Source of the DNA: a bacterium
GTDB lineage: Bacteria > Gemmatimonadota > Gemmatimonadetes > Gemmatimonadales > Gemmatimonadaceae
Length of the DNA: 60,833 nt
NCBI GenBank assembly: GCA_027484025.1
Contig: JAIXTI010000168.1
Location: forward strand, 1-60,833
Reading direction: 5' to 3'
Numbering within the stretch: the first letter of the stretch is position 1; each line of letters starts with the position of its first letter. The position numbers were made by a program, and so were the translations under genes. The notes under the pieces are model-generated. The model saw nothing but the letters and a program-made list of their open reading frames with translations. It made no database searches and was not told the DNA's origin. Shown here piece after piece: positions 40,583 through 49,418 of the stretch.

Positions 40583-42665
40583 TCGGCATCTCCCAGGTGG
40601 CAACACTGCTCAACGTGATCTGCGCTGGGAGCTCGGCGAGCGAGACCACCGGCAGGCTGGGCAGCACAGGTTCAATGAGACGGCGCACGCCGACCCGCAA
40701 CGACGGCGGCGTGATGAGCGGCATGGGGCGACCATCGACCGCATACGTGGTCGCGAGGTTGTTCAGGTCGCGCAGCATGGCCGCAAGCGATTCCGGTGTG
40801 AGCACCGGCGCGTTGGGCTGCGACGCACGCGGCGAGAAGAGTCCCAGGAGCGCACTTTCGAGACGCGCGCCGATGGTGATGCCACGCACCGTACCCGTCT
40901 GGTCGGCGAAGAGCCGCGCAATGACGTTGGTGAGCGACTTGCGCACGACTTCGGTGAGCGCCTCGGGATCCTTCGTCGCCTCGGCGCCATCGCCGAGCGC
41001 TTCGAGAATCGTGACGAGATCGCGAATAGGCACGCGCTCGCGGAGCAGACGCTGCAGGACGCGATGCAGCACGCTGAGCGACACCTTGCCGGGAATGATT
41101 TCTTCCACGAGCGCGGGGTGCGACTTCTTGAGAGTCTCCACCATTTCCTGCACTTCCTGACGGCCAAGCAGTTCGGCCGCGCTGCCCTTGAGCGTTTCGA
41201 GCAGATGTGTCGCGACCACCGTGGTCGGCTCGACCACCACGTAGCCCAATGCCTCGGCTTCGGAGCGGCGCGCCGCCGCGACCCAACGTGCGGGCATGCC
41301 GAACGACGGGTCGATGGTTTCCATGCCGTCGATTTCCGCGACGACACCGCCGGTGTTGAGCGCCATCATGAAACGCGGGAGCACTTCGGCGCGCGCGACT
41401 TCCGAGCCGCGCAGCTTGATGACGTACTCGTTGGCCGGCAGACGGATGTCGTCGCGAATGCGAATGGGCGGCACGAGAATACCGAGTTCGAGCGCGGCCT
41501 GCTTGCGCAGGAGCGAAATGCGCTCGAGCAGATCGCCGCCCTGGCCTTCGTCGACGAGCGGAATGAGCGCATAGCCCACTTCGAGTTCGATGGGATCGAT
41601 CTGCAGCAGATCCTGCATGGGATCGGCCGCGATGGGCGCGTCGCTGATGTCGCCGGTGGCGGGCGTGGTCACCGTTGCGAGTTCCATGCGGCGCTGCTCG
41701 GCCTTCTCCGATACCTTGGCCAGTGCGGCCGCGCCGGCGGCCATGGCAATGAACGGGAACATGGGGAGGCCGGGGATGAACGAGAACGCGCCGAGCACGC
41801 CGGCCACCATCCACATGACGCGCGGGTGCGAGCCGAGCTGCTTGCTCAGCGTGGTCCCCATCTTGTCGGTGCTGGTGGCGGCGGTGACCATGAGACCCGC
41901 CGCCGTCGAGATGATGAGCGCCGGCACCTGCGAGACGAGACCGTCACCAACCGTGAGGATGGTGTACGTGCTCGCGGCTTTGGCGATGTCCATGTTGCGC
42001 TGCACGACACCAATGAAGATGCCGCCAATGATGTTGACGACGACGACCATGATGCCGAGGATCGCGTCGCCCTTTACGTACTTGGAGGCACCGTCCATCG
42101 CGCCGTAGAAGTCGGCGGTGCGCGCAATCTCTTCGCGGCGGATGCGGGCGTCCTTCTCGTCGATGAGCCCCGCCGACAAGTCGGCGTCGATAGCCATCTG
42201 CTTGCCGGGCATGGCATCGAGGGTGAAGCGCGCCGCCACTTCGGCGATACGGCCGGCACCCTTGGTGATGACGATGAAGTTGATGCCGATCAGCATCAGG
42301 AAGATCACGATACCGACGGCGTAATTGCCGCCGATCACGAACTGTCCGAACGCTTCGATGACCTTGCCCGCGTGCGCCTCGGTGAGAATGAGGCGCGTGG
42401 ACGAGACGTTCAGGCCAATGCGGAACAGCGTGAGCAGCAACAGCAACGACGGGAAGCTGCTGAAGTCGAGCGGGTTCGTGGTGTACAGCGCCACGAGCAG
42501 GACGACGAGCGACGAGCCGATGGAGGCGGCCAGGAACAGGTCGAGCAGCACCGGGGGCAGCGGTACGACGATGAGCGCGAGGATCGTGACGACGACGAGC
42601 GCCAGCGCGATTTCCGCGGACTTGCCCTTGTTCAAGTCCGGCATGGGGAGCGCCGTGCTGGTCAT
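40575..42665 (-). CDS. flhA: Flagellar export gate protein FlhA
   Basis: The 696-residue protein has about eight N-terminal membrane helices, the FHIPEP-type region FRIGLNVSSTRLILTEAHAGKVIEAFGQFVIGGNYAVG, and the cytoplasmic loop GSHP with KGAGRIAEVAARFTLDAMPGKQMAID. The C-terminal half is the cytoplasmic nonamer ring that docks chaperone-substrate complexes. It uses the proton gradient to drive export. Its start overlaps the flhB stop by 4 bases. Confidence 0.97.
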   Translation of the reverse strand: MTSTALPMPDLNKGKSAEIALALVVVTILALIVVPLPPVLLDLFLAASIGSSLVVLLVALYTTNPLDFSSFPSLLLLLTLFRIGLNVSSTRLILTEAHAGKVIEAFGQFVIGGNYAVGIVIFLMLIGINFIVITKGAGRIAEVAARFTLDAMPGKQMAIDADLSAGLIDEKDARIRREEIARTADFYGAMDGASKYVKGDAILGIMVVVVNIIGGIFIGVVQRNMDIAKAASTYTILTVGDGLVSQVPALIISTAAGLMVTAATSTDKMGTTLSKQLGSHPRVMWMVAGVLGAFSFIPGLPMFPFIAMAAGAAALAKVSEKAEQRRMELATVTTPATGDISDAPIAADPMQDLLQIDPIELEVGYALIPLVDEGQGGDLLERISLLRKQAALELGILVPPIRIRDDIRLPANEYVIKLRGSEVARAEVLPRFMMALNTGGVVAEIDGMETIDPSFGMPARWVAAARRSEAEALGYVVVEPTTVVATHLLETLKGSAAELLGRQEVQEMVETLKKSHPALVEEIIPGKVSLSVLHRVLQRLLRERVPIRDLVTILEALGDGAEATKDPEALTEVVRKSLTNVIARLFADQTGTVRGITIGARLESALLGLFSPRASQPNAPVLTPESLAAMLRDLNNLATTYAVDGRPMPLITPPSLRVGVRRLIEPVLPSLPVVSLAELPAQITLSSVATWEMPNG

Positions 42666-43759
42666 GCTGCCGCCGTGCCGCGCCAGCCGGCGCCATAACG
42701 GTTACGCTGACGCATGACGAAGGCGAGCACTTCGGCGACCGCCAGGTACATCTCCACCGGAATCATGGTTCCCACTTTGGCGACTTTGATCATGGCGCGG
42801 GCCAACGGTTTGTTCTCGATCACGGGGACGCCGTGCTGGAACGCGAGTTCCTTGATGCGCAACGCGATCTTGCGTTCGCCGAGCGCCACGATGTAGGGCG
42901 CGGGCGCGACACTGGGGTCGTACTTGATGGCGATCGCGATGTGCACGGGGTTCACGATCACGACGTCGGCGGTTTTCACGTTGGCGAACATCGCGCGACG
43001 GATACGCTCACGCGCCAGCGAACGGCGACGTCCCTTTACTTCGGCGTTGCCTTCCTGTGCCTTGCTTTCATCCTTCACTTCCTGCTTGGTCATCTTCAGG
43101 TCTTCGTGCGTCTTCCAACGCTGAAACCCATAGTCCGCGACCGCGAGGACGACGAACATCATGCCGGCATTCTTGAGCAGCGCGTAGCCGTACTTCTGCA
43201 TGAGCTGCATGAGCGCCATCGGTGAGCTGTTCAGCGCGAGCCCCTGCACGTCGGGCCACGCATCGGCGAGCGTCGCATACACCGCGTAGCTCACGATGAA
43301 CATCTTCAACAACGACTTGGCGAGATCGACATACGGCTGCGGGCCGAAGAACTTGCCCACGTTCGAGATCGGGTTCATGCGCTCGAACTTCGGTGCGAGC
43401 GGCTGCGTGGTGAGCAATCCACCGGTCTGCATGGCCTGCACGCCAATCGCGATCACCGACAGCGCGGCCATGGAACCGACGATGGCGACCATCATGCGGA
43501 AGCTCATGACCTGCAGATACGAGATCAGGCCGGCGCCTTCGTGCGACGCATCAGCCGCCTGCGCCAACGTGCCCCCCATGGTGTCCATGAGGAAACGCCA
43601 CAGCGGCGGCCACGCGAACGAGAAGACCATGAGCGAGCCGAGGAGGAACGCAGCGGTGACGAACTCGGGGCTCTTCGCGACGTTGCCCTTCTCGCGCGCA
43701 TCCTCGAGCTTTTTACCAGTAGGTTCCTCTGTTTTTTCGCCGGAGTCGTTCTCAGCCAT
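42662..43759 (-). CDS. flhB: Flagellar export switch protein FlhB
   Basis: The 365-residue protein begins SGEKTEEPTGKKLEDAREKG, has four membrane helices, and then the cytoplasmic autocleaving domain. The cleavage motif, normally NPTH, reads NPVH here (VIVNPVHIAIAIKYD, near residue 270). The asparagine and proline needed for cleavage are present. FlhB switches the exporter from hook to filament substrates after FliK measures the hook. Confidence 0.96.
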   Translation of the reverse strand: MAENDSGEKTEEPTGKKLEDAREKGNVAKSPEFVTAAFLLGSLMVFSFAWPPLWRFLMDTMGGTLAQAADASHEGAGLISYLQVMSFRMMVAIVGSMAALSVIAIGVQAMQTGGLLTTQPLAPKFERMNPISNVGKFFGPQPYVDLAKSLLKMFIVSYAVYATLADAWPDVQGLALNSSPMALMQLMQKYGYALLKNAGMMFVVLAVADYGFQRWKTHEDLKMTKQEVKDESKAQEGNAEVKGRRRSLARERIRRAMFANVKTADVVIVNPVHIAIAIKYDPSVAPAPYIVALGERKIALRIKELAFQHGVPVIENKPLARAMIKVAKVGTMIPVEMYLAVAEVLAFVMRQRNRYGAGWRGTAAA

Positions 43760-43761
43760 GG

Positions 43762-44580
43762 TCAGCGCCTCCCCGCCGGTTCAGGGGCCAACTGCGCCGC
43801 CCGAACAAAGGATTCCACCGTCGTGCTGTAGCTGGACTGCCAATCGCCGAGCGCCTGCACGACGAGGCCGAGCGAACCGGCGAACGTGATGAGGCCCACG
43901 CCGATCTGCAGCGGAAAGGCCAGACTCATGATTTGGAGCTGCGGCGCTGCGCGGCCGAGGATGGCCAGCGCGAGGTTCGTGAGGAGCACGGCAGCAATCA
44001 CGGGAGACGCGAACTGCAAACCGCTCGCGAAGACGGTGCTGCCGGCTTTGACGAGCGGCATGAACCCGAGATCGAGCGCGATCGGTGCTCCGAGTGGCAG
44101 TACCGCGAAGCTGCGCGCGACCGCTTGCAGCATGATGATGTGGCCGCCGGCCATGAGCAGCAGCGTGAGCATCATCAGCTGCATGAACGACGACAGCAGT
44201 GCGGTTTGCGTGTTGTTGATCGGATCGAAGATCGCGGCGCCGGAGAGACCGATCGTGTTGGTCGCGAGTTCACCGGCAAACTCGGCGCCGGCGACGACCA
44301 GCGCGGCCGCGAAGCCGAGGGCGAAGCCGATCGCCGTTTCGGTGAGGAACGTGGCGGGCGTAATGGCGAGCTGCGTGCGGTCGGCGCTTTCAAGCGCGCC
44401 CGGGAGCAGCATGACGGCGAAGATGACGAGCAGTGCGGTGCGCAGGCGCATCGGCACGGACTTGGCGGACCAGGCGGGCGCTACCAGCAACAACCCGCCC
44501 ACGCGCAGCGCCGTCAGCACGAAGGCTGCAGCGACGCCGGGAGCGAAGAAGTCGGGGAGCCCGAAGATCAGCGAGTTCAC
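43762..44580 (-). CDS. fliR: Flagellar export protein FliR
   Basis: The 272-residue protein has about six membrane helices and the typical segments LRVGGLLLVAPAWSAKSVPMRLRTALLVIFAVML, TAIGFALGFAAALVVAGAEFAGEL and FAVLPLGAPIALDLGFMPLVKAG. It forms part of the helical export gate with FliP and FliQ. The gene follows fliQ after 28 bases. Confidence 0.95.
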   Translation of the reverse strand: MNSLIFGLPDFFAPGVAAAFVLTALRVGGLLLVAPAWSAKSVPMRLRTALLVIFAVMLLPGALESADRTQLAITPATFLTETAIGFALGFAAALVVAGAEFAGELATNTIGLSGAAIFDPINNTQTALLSSFMQLMMLTLLLMAGGHIIMLQAVARSFAVLPLGAPIALDLGFMPLVKAGSTVFASGLQFASPVIAAVLLTNLALAILGRAAPQLQIMSLAFPLQIGVGLITFAGSLGLVVQALGDWQSSYSTTVESFVRAAQLAPEPAGRR

Positions 44581-44608
44581 GGGAGCGAGGCCGGTGTGGA
44601 GCGTTCGC

Positions 44609-44878
44609 TCAGGCGACCATCGCGGGAATGCCGCGAAGGATCTGGGTGGTGAACTTGATCAGGATCTGCAGGAGCCAGGGCATGCCGACGATGAAGGCGC
44701 CGCCGACGAGCACGAGCTTGGGAACGAAGACCAGCGTCTGCTCCTGGATCTGCGTGACCGACTGGAAGATCGCGATGACCAGACCGACGCCGAGCGCAAT
44801 GAGCAGCAGGGGCGCGGCGATCATGAGGGCGGTCATGATCGCGTCGCGGGAAAGGTCGATGACGAGCTGATGAGTCAC
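44609..44878 (-). CDS. fliQ: Flagellar export protein FliQ
   Basis: The 89-residue protein starts at GTG 44878 and has two membrane helices: ALMIAAPLLLIALGVGLVIAIFQSVTQIQEQTL and LVFVPKLVLVGGAFIVGMPWLLQIL, the standard FliQ pair. It is the first gene of the operon fliQ-fliR-flhB-flhA-flhF-flhG-fliA. A good sigma-54 promoter lies 46 bases in front. Confidence 0.96.
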   Translation of the reverse strand: MTHQLVIDLSRDAIMTALMIAAPLLLIALGVGLVIAIFQSVTQIQEQTLVFVPKLVLVGGAFIVGMPWLLQILIKFTTQILRGIPAMVA

Positions 44879-44923
44879 GGTCTTGGGCTTCAGGAATTGA
44901 GTGATGCTGCCGACACCGCTTAA

Positions 44924-44939
44924 AGCAGGGTTGGTGCCA
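44924..44939 (-). promoter_or_regulatory. Sigma-54 promoter of the fliQ operon
   Basis: On the minus strand TGGCAC-N5-CTGCT matches TGGCAC-N5-TTGCW with one mismatch; the -12 GC is at 44926-44925. Transcription would start near 44913, leaving a leader of about 35 bases before the GTG start of fliQ. Confidence 0.75.
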
Positions 44940-45240
44940 CAATGCTCGAGTCAGCTTATGGTGCGCTAAGTTATTCAATAGCAACGGTTTAAATGTTTAT
45001 CCCCGCGCCGGCCGCTCACGGGTGCTTCGGGCACGAGCGGCAAAACATGCCGAGCCGAGTTGTGCGAGTTGGGTCACAGAACTCGCGGGCGGCAAATGCT
45101 GCACGATAGGTCGTTATGACCGAAAAGAGGGTGCCGCCAATACGAAACGGGCCAACCAGAGCAAGCGCCCCGGTCAGCCCGTGTTCGATGTCAGCGACAG
45201 ATCCCCCCGGACCGCCTCTGACTCCCACAATCACGTACCC
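44940..45240. other. Gene-free gap between fliP and fliQ
   Basis: No protein or RNA gene is supported here. It contains the fliQ promoter at its left end and one hairpin, GCCGCTC (45011-45017) with GAGCGGC (45035-45041), without a U-tract. The AT-rich stretch 44965-45000 in front of the promoter would suit binding of IHF or a sigma-54 activator, but no conserved site is recognised. Confidence 0.6.
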
Positions 45241-47016
45241 CTACTTGAAGCTCTGCACCAGGCTTGTAATGGTGAGGCTCCATCCATCGACCAGCACGAA
45301 CAACAGCAGTTTGAACGGCAAGGAAATCATGGCCGGTGGCAGCATGAACATGCCCATACTCATGAGCACACTCGCGACAACGGTGTCGATGATGATGAAC
45401 GGCAGATAGATCGCGAAGCCGATCTGAAACGCCGTACGCAGCTCGCTCGCGACGAACGCGGACATGAGCACATGCAGTGGCACATCATCGACCGTCGCCG
45501 GGCGCGGCATGCGACTGAGTTCGACGAACGCCTTCACATCCGATTCGCGCGTTTGCCGCAGCATGAATTCACGCATCGGCTTCACGCCTTCCTTCATCAT
45601 GTCGACCTGCGTGATCTGGCCATCCAGCCATGGCGTGATGGCGGTGCGATTCATTTCGGCGAGCGTGGGGCCCATGACGAATCCCGTGAGCAAGAGTGCC
45701 ATAGCCGCGAGCAGCTGCCCTGGTGGCGCGCTCTGGGTGCCCATGGCCTGCTTGAGGAACTGCAGCACGATCAGGATGCGGGTGAAGCCCGTCATCATGA
45801 GGATGAGCGTGGGGAGCAGCGTGAGCAGCCCCATCATCACCACGATGCCTACTGTGCCGTTGAGGCGCAGGCCACCGTCTTCGCCATTCCCCCCCAGCTT
45901 CACGTCCATCTGCGGCATCATGCGCATGATGGCATCGTCGGCGGCAATCGGGGCAGGGCTCGCGGCCTGCGCGTTGCGCGAGTCCTTGGCCGAGTCGACG
46001 ACCATGGCGTTGGTCGGACGCTTGGCGGCGGCCGCCTGTGCGGTGAGATCGGCGCCGTTGCCGGGCCGCGGTGCGCGCGGCGGGACCGGGGCGCCCTTGT
46101 TGATGATCGGCGTCTGACGACCCACCGTGATGGGCGCGAGCGGCGGCAGATCGAGCTTGGGCAGGTCAATGACGACCGGCGTCTGCGCGGCGTTGGCCGG
46201 CGTGGTCGGTGTGGCGGCGGGCGCCGCCGTCGTCGCGGGCTGTGTGCGCTGTGCGGCGGGCTGAGCGACAGGCGGCGATGCTGGCGGCGCTGCCTGTGCG
46301 GAGAGCGACGATGCTCCCGCCAGTATGAGGAATCCAGCGAAGGCCGCGAGCCGCGTGGCACCGCTCAGCGAGACGCCAAGCATGCTGCGGAAGTCCCCGT
46401 CCTGCGGGGCGGCAGTGCGCCGGGCGGCCGCCGAATAGGTGACCGGCGCGCCATGGCTCGTCGTGATCGGCGCGGTGAGAAAGCCGGGAATTTCCGAACG
46501 TTCGTTGAGCGTGAACGGAACCACCTGCACGGCGGGCGCCGCGGGCGCTCCGGCCGGCAGGCTGATCTGCGTATCGACGACGTCGTCGGCGGCGTCAGCC
46601 GGTGACGCCGAGTGCGCGACCGCTTTGCCCAGCATCGCACCGAACTTGCCCGAGAGCGACGCGCCGGAGAAGGACGGCGAGAGTGCGGCAATCGCCGCCA
46701 TGGCTTCTGCACTCGACGCCTGCGGTTGCGCGACGGTGCTGCTGGCGATCACGCGCTGCCGATCGGCCTCGTCGAGTTCGAAGAGCGTCGTCACCGCGCC
46801 ATCGCTCACCGAGAGCGCCACGACCTTCTCGCCGACGCGCACGACGGTCAAGCCTGCCTTGGGGCCAAGCGGCACGCGCTGCACGACCTCGACGGCCACG
46901 CGGCTCTTCGCACCCAATGCGCCCGCACCCCAACGCTTGAGTGCCCACAGGCACACGGCGCCAAGTCCGAGAACGAATGCGAGGGCAGCCACCACCCCAA
47001 GTCCGGCGATCAACAT
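45241..47016 (-). CDS. fliP: FliO-FliP fusion protein
   Basis: One 591-residue frame holds two export proteins. Residues 1-90 are FliO-like: a membrane helix LIAGLGVVAALAFVLGLGAV, then ALKRWGAG and VPLGPKAGLTVVRVGEKVVALSV. Residues 222-240 (RLAAFAGFLILAGASSLSA) look like the cleavable signal peptide normally at the start of FliP, followed by about 140 Pro/Ala-rich residues. The FliP core runs from about 385: VVMMGLLTLLPTLILMMTGFTRILIVLQFLKQAMG to WSLTITSLVQSF. A separate FliP could start at ATG 46383 (M212). FliP is the main pore of the export gate and FliO helps it assemble. Confidence 0.92.
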   Translation of the reverse strand: MLIAGLGVVAALAFVLGLGAVCLWALKRWGAGALGAKSRVAVEVVQRVPLGPKAGLTVVRVGEKVVALSVSDGAVTTLFELDEADRQRVIASSTVAQPQASSAEAMAAIAALSPSFSGASLSGKFGAMLGKAVAHSASPADAADDVVDTQISLPAGAPAAPAVQVVPFTLNERSEIPGFLTAPITTSHGAPVTYSAAARRTAAPQDGDFRSMLGVSLSGATRLAAFAGFLILAGASSLSAQAAPPASPPVAQPAAQRTQPATTAAPAATPTTPANAAQTPVVIDLPKLDLPPLAPITVGRQTPIINKGAPVPPRAPRPGNGADLTAQAAAAKRPTNAMVVDSAKDSRNAQAASPAPIAADDAIMRMMPQMDVKLGGNGEDGGLRLNGTVGIVVMMGLLTLLPTLILMMTGFTRILIVLQFLKQAMGTQSAPPGQLLAAMALLLTGFVMGPTLAEMNRTAITPWLDGQITQVDMMKEGVKPMREFMLRQTRESDVKAFVELSRMPRPATVDDVPLHVLMSAFVASELRTAFQIGFAIYLPFIIIDTVVASVLMSMGMFMLPPAMISLPFKLLLFVLVDGWSLTITSLVQSFK

Positions 47017-47071
47017 GATAGCGTCTCAGTAGCTCAGGTCGTGGGCGGCACGTAATCAGTCATCGTGCAGC

Positions 47072-47506
47072 TCACGCGGCGTTCGCCGAACCGGCGGCGC
47101 CGGGGTTGGCCAGCACGCGCGTGATGCGCACGCCGAAGTGTTCGCCCAGCACCACCACTTCACCTTCGGCGAAGCGGCGCTCGCCGACATAGATCTCAAT
47201 CGGCTCACCCGCGAGGCGGTCGAGCTGAATCACCGAGCCACGCCCGAGGCGCAGCAGTTCCTGCACCATCATGCTCGTGCGACCGAGCTCGATGGAGACC
47301 GGCAGCGTCAGATCGAGCAGCATGCCGATGGGGACTTCGGTGTTGCCGAGCATCGTCTGCTCGAAGTCGGTCAGCTGCGGCGCGCGAACGGCCGGAGCGG
47401 CTGCTGGTGCGGCCCCCGCTTCTTCCATGAGCGAAGAGATCGGTTGTCCGGCCGCTTTGGCGGCCTGGGCGCTGGCTACCAGGGCATCAATTTCAGCGGG
47501 ATTCAT
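47072..47506 (-). CDS. fliN: Flagellar motor switch protein FliN
   Basis: The 144-residue protein ends in the SpoA domain: LDLTLPVSIELGRTSMMVQELLRLGRGSVIQLDRLAGEPIEIYV and FAEGEVVVLGEHFGVRITRVL. It forms the lower part of the C-ring and helps set rotation direction. The N-terminal 60 residues are Ala-rich. It overlaps the fliM stop by ATGA. Confidence 0.96.
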   Translation of the reverse strand: MNPAEIDALVASAQAAKAAGQPISSLMEEAGAAPAAAPAVRAPQLTDFEQTMLGNTEVPIGMLLDLTLPVSIELGRTSMMVQELLRLGRGSVIQLDRLAGEPIEIYVGERRFAEGEVVVLGEHFGVRITRVLANPGAAGSANAA

Positions 47507-48522
47507 GTGCGCGGAAGGTCAGGAGTCGAAGCAGTGGAAGGGAGCGCGTCAACGATGCGCACCGCGAGATTGCCGTTCACGCGTCCCGCGTGACCGATGA
47601 AGCGTTCCTGCGAACCGGCGCGCACGATGACGCGCGCGTCCTTCGGAATGCCGGTGGGGATGATCGTGCCCTCGACGATCTGCGCGATGTCGCGCATGGA
47701 GAGCGCAAAATCCGGAAGCCGTGCCGTGAGCGGAACCTTCGTCGCGCGCAGTGCGGCTTCGCTGCGCATGCGCGTCTGCTCACGCTCCTGCTCGTTCGTG
47801 GCGAGCAACGCCATACGCTGCTGACCGCTCGAGGTGAAGAACTTGTCGAGCACGGAGAACGGAAGACAGAGGAGCACCAGGCTGCTCACACTCCCCGTGC
47901 TGAACTCGACGTTCGCCACGAGCACGGGATCTTCGCGATTGACCACCTGCAGAATTTCCGGCGACGATTCGAAGCCCGTGATGTTGAGCTCCATCGGCAC
48001 GTGGTCCTGCCAGATTTCCTGCAGCAGCGACGTGACCTTGTCGGCCACACTGCGCACCGCCATGCGCTCGATCGGCGTCAGCGCCCGCGTGAGCGGGCTC
48101 CCGGTGCCTTCGCCGCCAAACAGGCGATCGACCACATAGGTGCTGAACTCGGGACCGATATCGATGACTCCCTTCTGTCCAGTGCCTTGGATATCGAAAA
48201 TGAACGACGAGCAAGGCATCGGCAGCGACAGCGTGAACTCGCCGAACGAAAACTGCTCCACACTTTGCAAGCGCACTTCGATCTGCCCGCGTACACGCGA
48301 GATGAGCCACGCTTCGAACCCCTTCACGAGACGCTCGTACATGGCCTCGAGCGTGCGCAGCCGCTCCTTGGAGACACGGTGCGGACGACGAAAGTCGTAC
48401 ACCTGGACATCGAGTGCTGCGGCCCCTGCTGGCGCGCCGACCGCCGCATTGCTGCGACTGCCGCCACCGCCGCCGCCGAGCAGCCGATCGATGTCTGTTT
48501 GAGAAAGCGTTTCCGAGCTCAT
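47503..48522 (-). CDS. fliM: Flagellar motor switch protein FliM
   Basis: The 339-residue protein begins with the CheY-P-binding type N terminus (SETLSQTDIDRLLGG), followed by a CheC-like middle domain (YDFRRPHRVSKERLRTLEAMYERL, GQKGVIDIGPEFSTYVVDRLFGGEG) and a C-terminal SpoA domain. It connects the chemotaxis signal to the switch. The intact N-terminal motif implies that CheY control exists, although no che genes are in the window. Confidence 0.96.
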   Translation of the reverse strand: MSSETLSQTDIDRLLGGGGGGSRSNAAVGAPAGAAALDVQVYDFRRPHRVSKERLRTLEAMYERLVKGFEAWLISRVRGQIEVRLQSVEQFSFGEFTLSLPMPCSSFIFDIQGTGQKGVIDIGPEFSTYVVDRLFGGEGTGSPLTRALTPIERMAVRSVADKVTSLLQEIWQDHVPMELNITGFESSPEILQVVNREDPVLVANVEFSTGSVSSLVLLCLPFSVLDKFFTSSGQQRMALLATNEQEREQTRMRSEAALRATKVPLTARLPDFALSMRDIAQIVEGTIIPTGIPKDARVIVRAGSQERFIGHAGRVNGNLAVRIVDALPSTASTPDLPRT

Positions 48523-48539
48523 CGCAGATTACCGGTGAC

Positions 48540-49124
48540 TTACTGAACGACGAACTGGGGGAAGTACAGGCTCTTCACCGCTTTCTTGCCGAAGCGCGCG
48601 TTGATCGCGGTCTGCAGTTCGGTCTTGAACGTCTCGCGGTGTGTAATCTCGGTGAGGTCTTCGACCGTCTTCGTGCCGAGCGCGGTCAGGATGATGTCGC
48701 GCAGTTCGGCGTCGCGGGTCTTGAAGTCTTCGGCCGCTTTGGCATTGCCCACTTCGATGGCCACCGACAGCAGCAGGTAGCGCGCGCCACCGCTCGCGGC
48801 GGGATTGAGTACCAGATTTTCGAGCAGATGGACAGCCGCCGCTTCTGCAGCGCCACCTTCCGCCGGCTTGCCGTGGTCCTCGGCGGCTGCGGGGTCGGCA
48901 TGCTCGCCATCCGCCGCCTCGGCATCGCCATGCTCACCATCGGCCGCGGCCGCGGCCACGATAGGGGTCGTCTTCCCCATCTTCTTGGCGACCATGGGGC
49001 CGATAAAGACGGCACCGGACGCCCCACCCACCAGGAGACCCACGGCGACCATGCCGATAAGGACCGGGAGCTTGGGTTTGGCGGGCGCGGGCGCGTCAGC
49101 TGCGGGAGTAGGTTCGTTGGCCAT
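48540..49124 (-). CDS. fliL: Flagellar basal body-associated protein FliL
   Basis: The 194-residue protein has one membrane helix (LIGMVAVGLLVGGASGAVFIG), an acidic Ala/Asp/His-rich linker of about 45 residues, and the periplasmic FliL domain: LENLVLNPAASGGARYLLLSVAIEV, RDIILTALGTKTVEDLTE and FFPQFVVQ-like end (LYFPQFVVQ). It surrounds the stator and supports torque. It is the first gene of fliL-fliM-fliN-fliOP and has a sigma-54 promoter 42 bases in front. Confidence 0.92.
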   Translation of the reverse strand: MANEPTPAADAPAPAKPKLPVLIGMVAVGLLVGGASGAVFIGPMVAKKMGKTTPIVAAAAADGEHGDAEAADGEHADPAAAEDHGKPAEGGAAEAAAVHLLENLVLNPAASGGARYLLLSVAIEVGNAKAAEDFKTRDAELRDIILTALGTKTVEDLTEITHRETFKTELQTAINARFGKKAVKSLYFPQFVVQ

Positions 49125-49165
49125 GACTGAGAACGGACAAGGGTGATTTCGACATGACCCCTAAA

Positions 49166-49181
49166 AGCAGTGTCCGTGCCA
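49166..49181 (-). promoter_or_regulatory. Sigma-54 promoter of the fliL operon
   Basis: On the minus strand TGGCAC-N5-CTGCT matches TGGCAC-N5-TTGCW with one mismatch; the -12 GC is at 49168-49167. It has the same form and distance from the start as the fliQ promoter. Confidence 0.75.
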
Positions 49182-49371
49182 ACAGTCGCGCTGGCTTGTT
49201 GTTCAGCGTTAAACCGTTCAAATATAACAGGTTACGCTATTGGCCGGCGATTTCTTCCGCCCACCGCCGGAGGTCCAGCCACCCGGCAAAAAACGCATTC
49301 GTCACCAACGACGGCAGAAACTGCCGGTGGGACACCAATATTCCAATAACAAGAACGCCTGCCGAGAAGCC

Positions 49372-49402
49372 GGGCGCGGAAGCCCCGAAGAGCCCCGCGC
49401 CC
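49372..49402 (-). terminator. Possible weak terminator after flgE
   Basis: GGGCGCGG and CCGCGCCC form an 8-bp GC stem 17 bases after the flgE stop, without a U-tract. The fliL promoter lies further downstream, so a transcript end here would make sense. The rest of the gap 49182-49418 shows nothing else. Confidence 0.35.
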
Positions 49403-49418
49403 GTCCCTATCCCGCGGT

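Noticed and set aside
41064-42698. A 544-codon plus-strand frame inside flhA
   Set aside because: It is the antisense shadow of flhA, with His/Arg/Asp-rich random composition.
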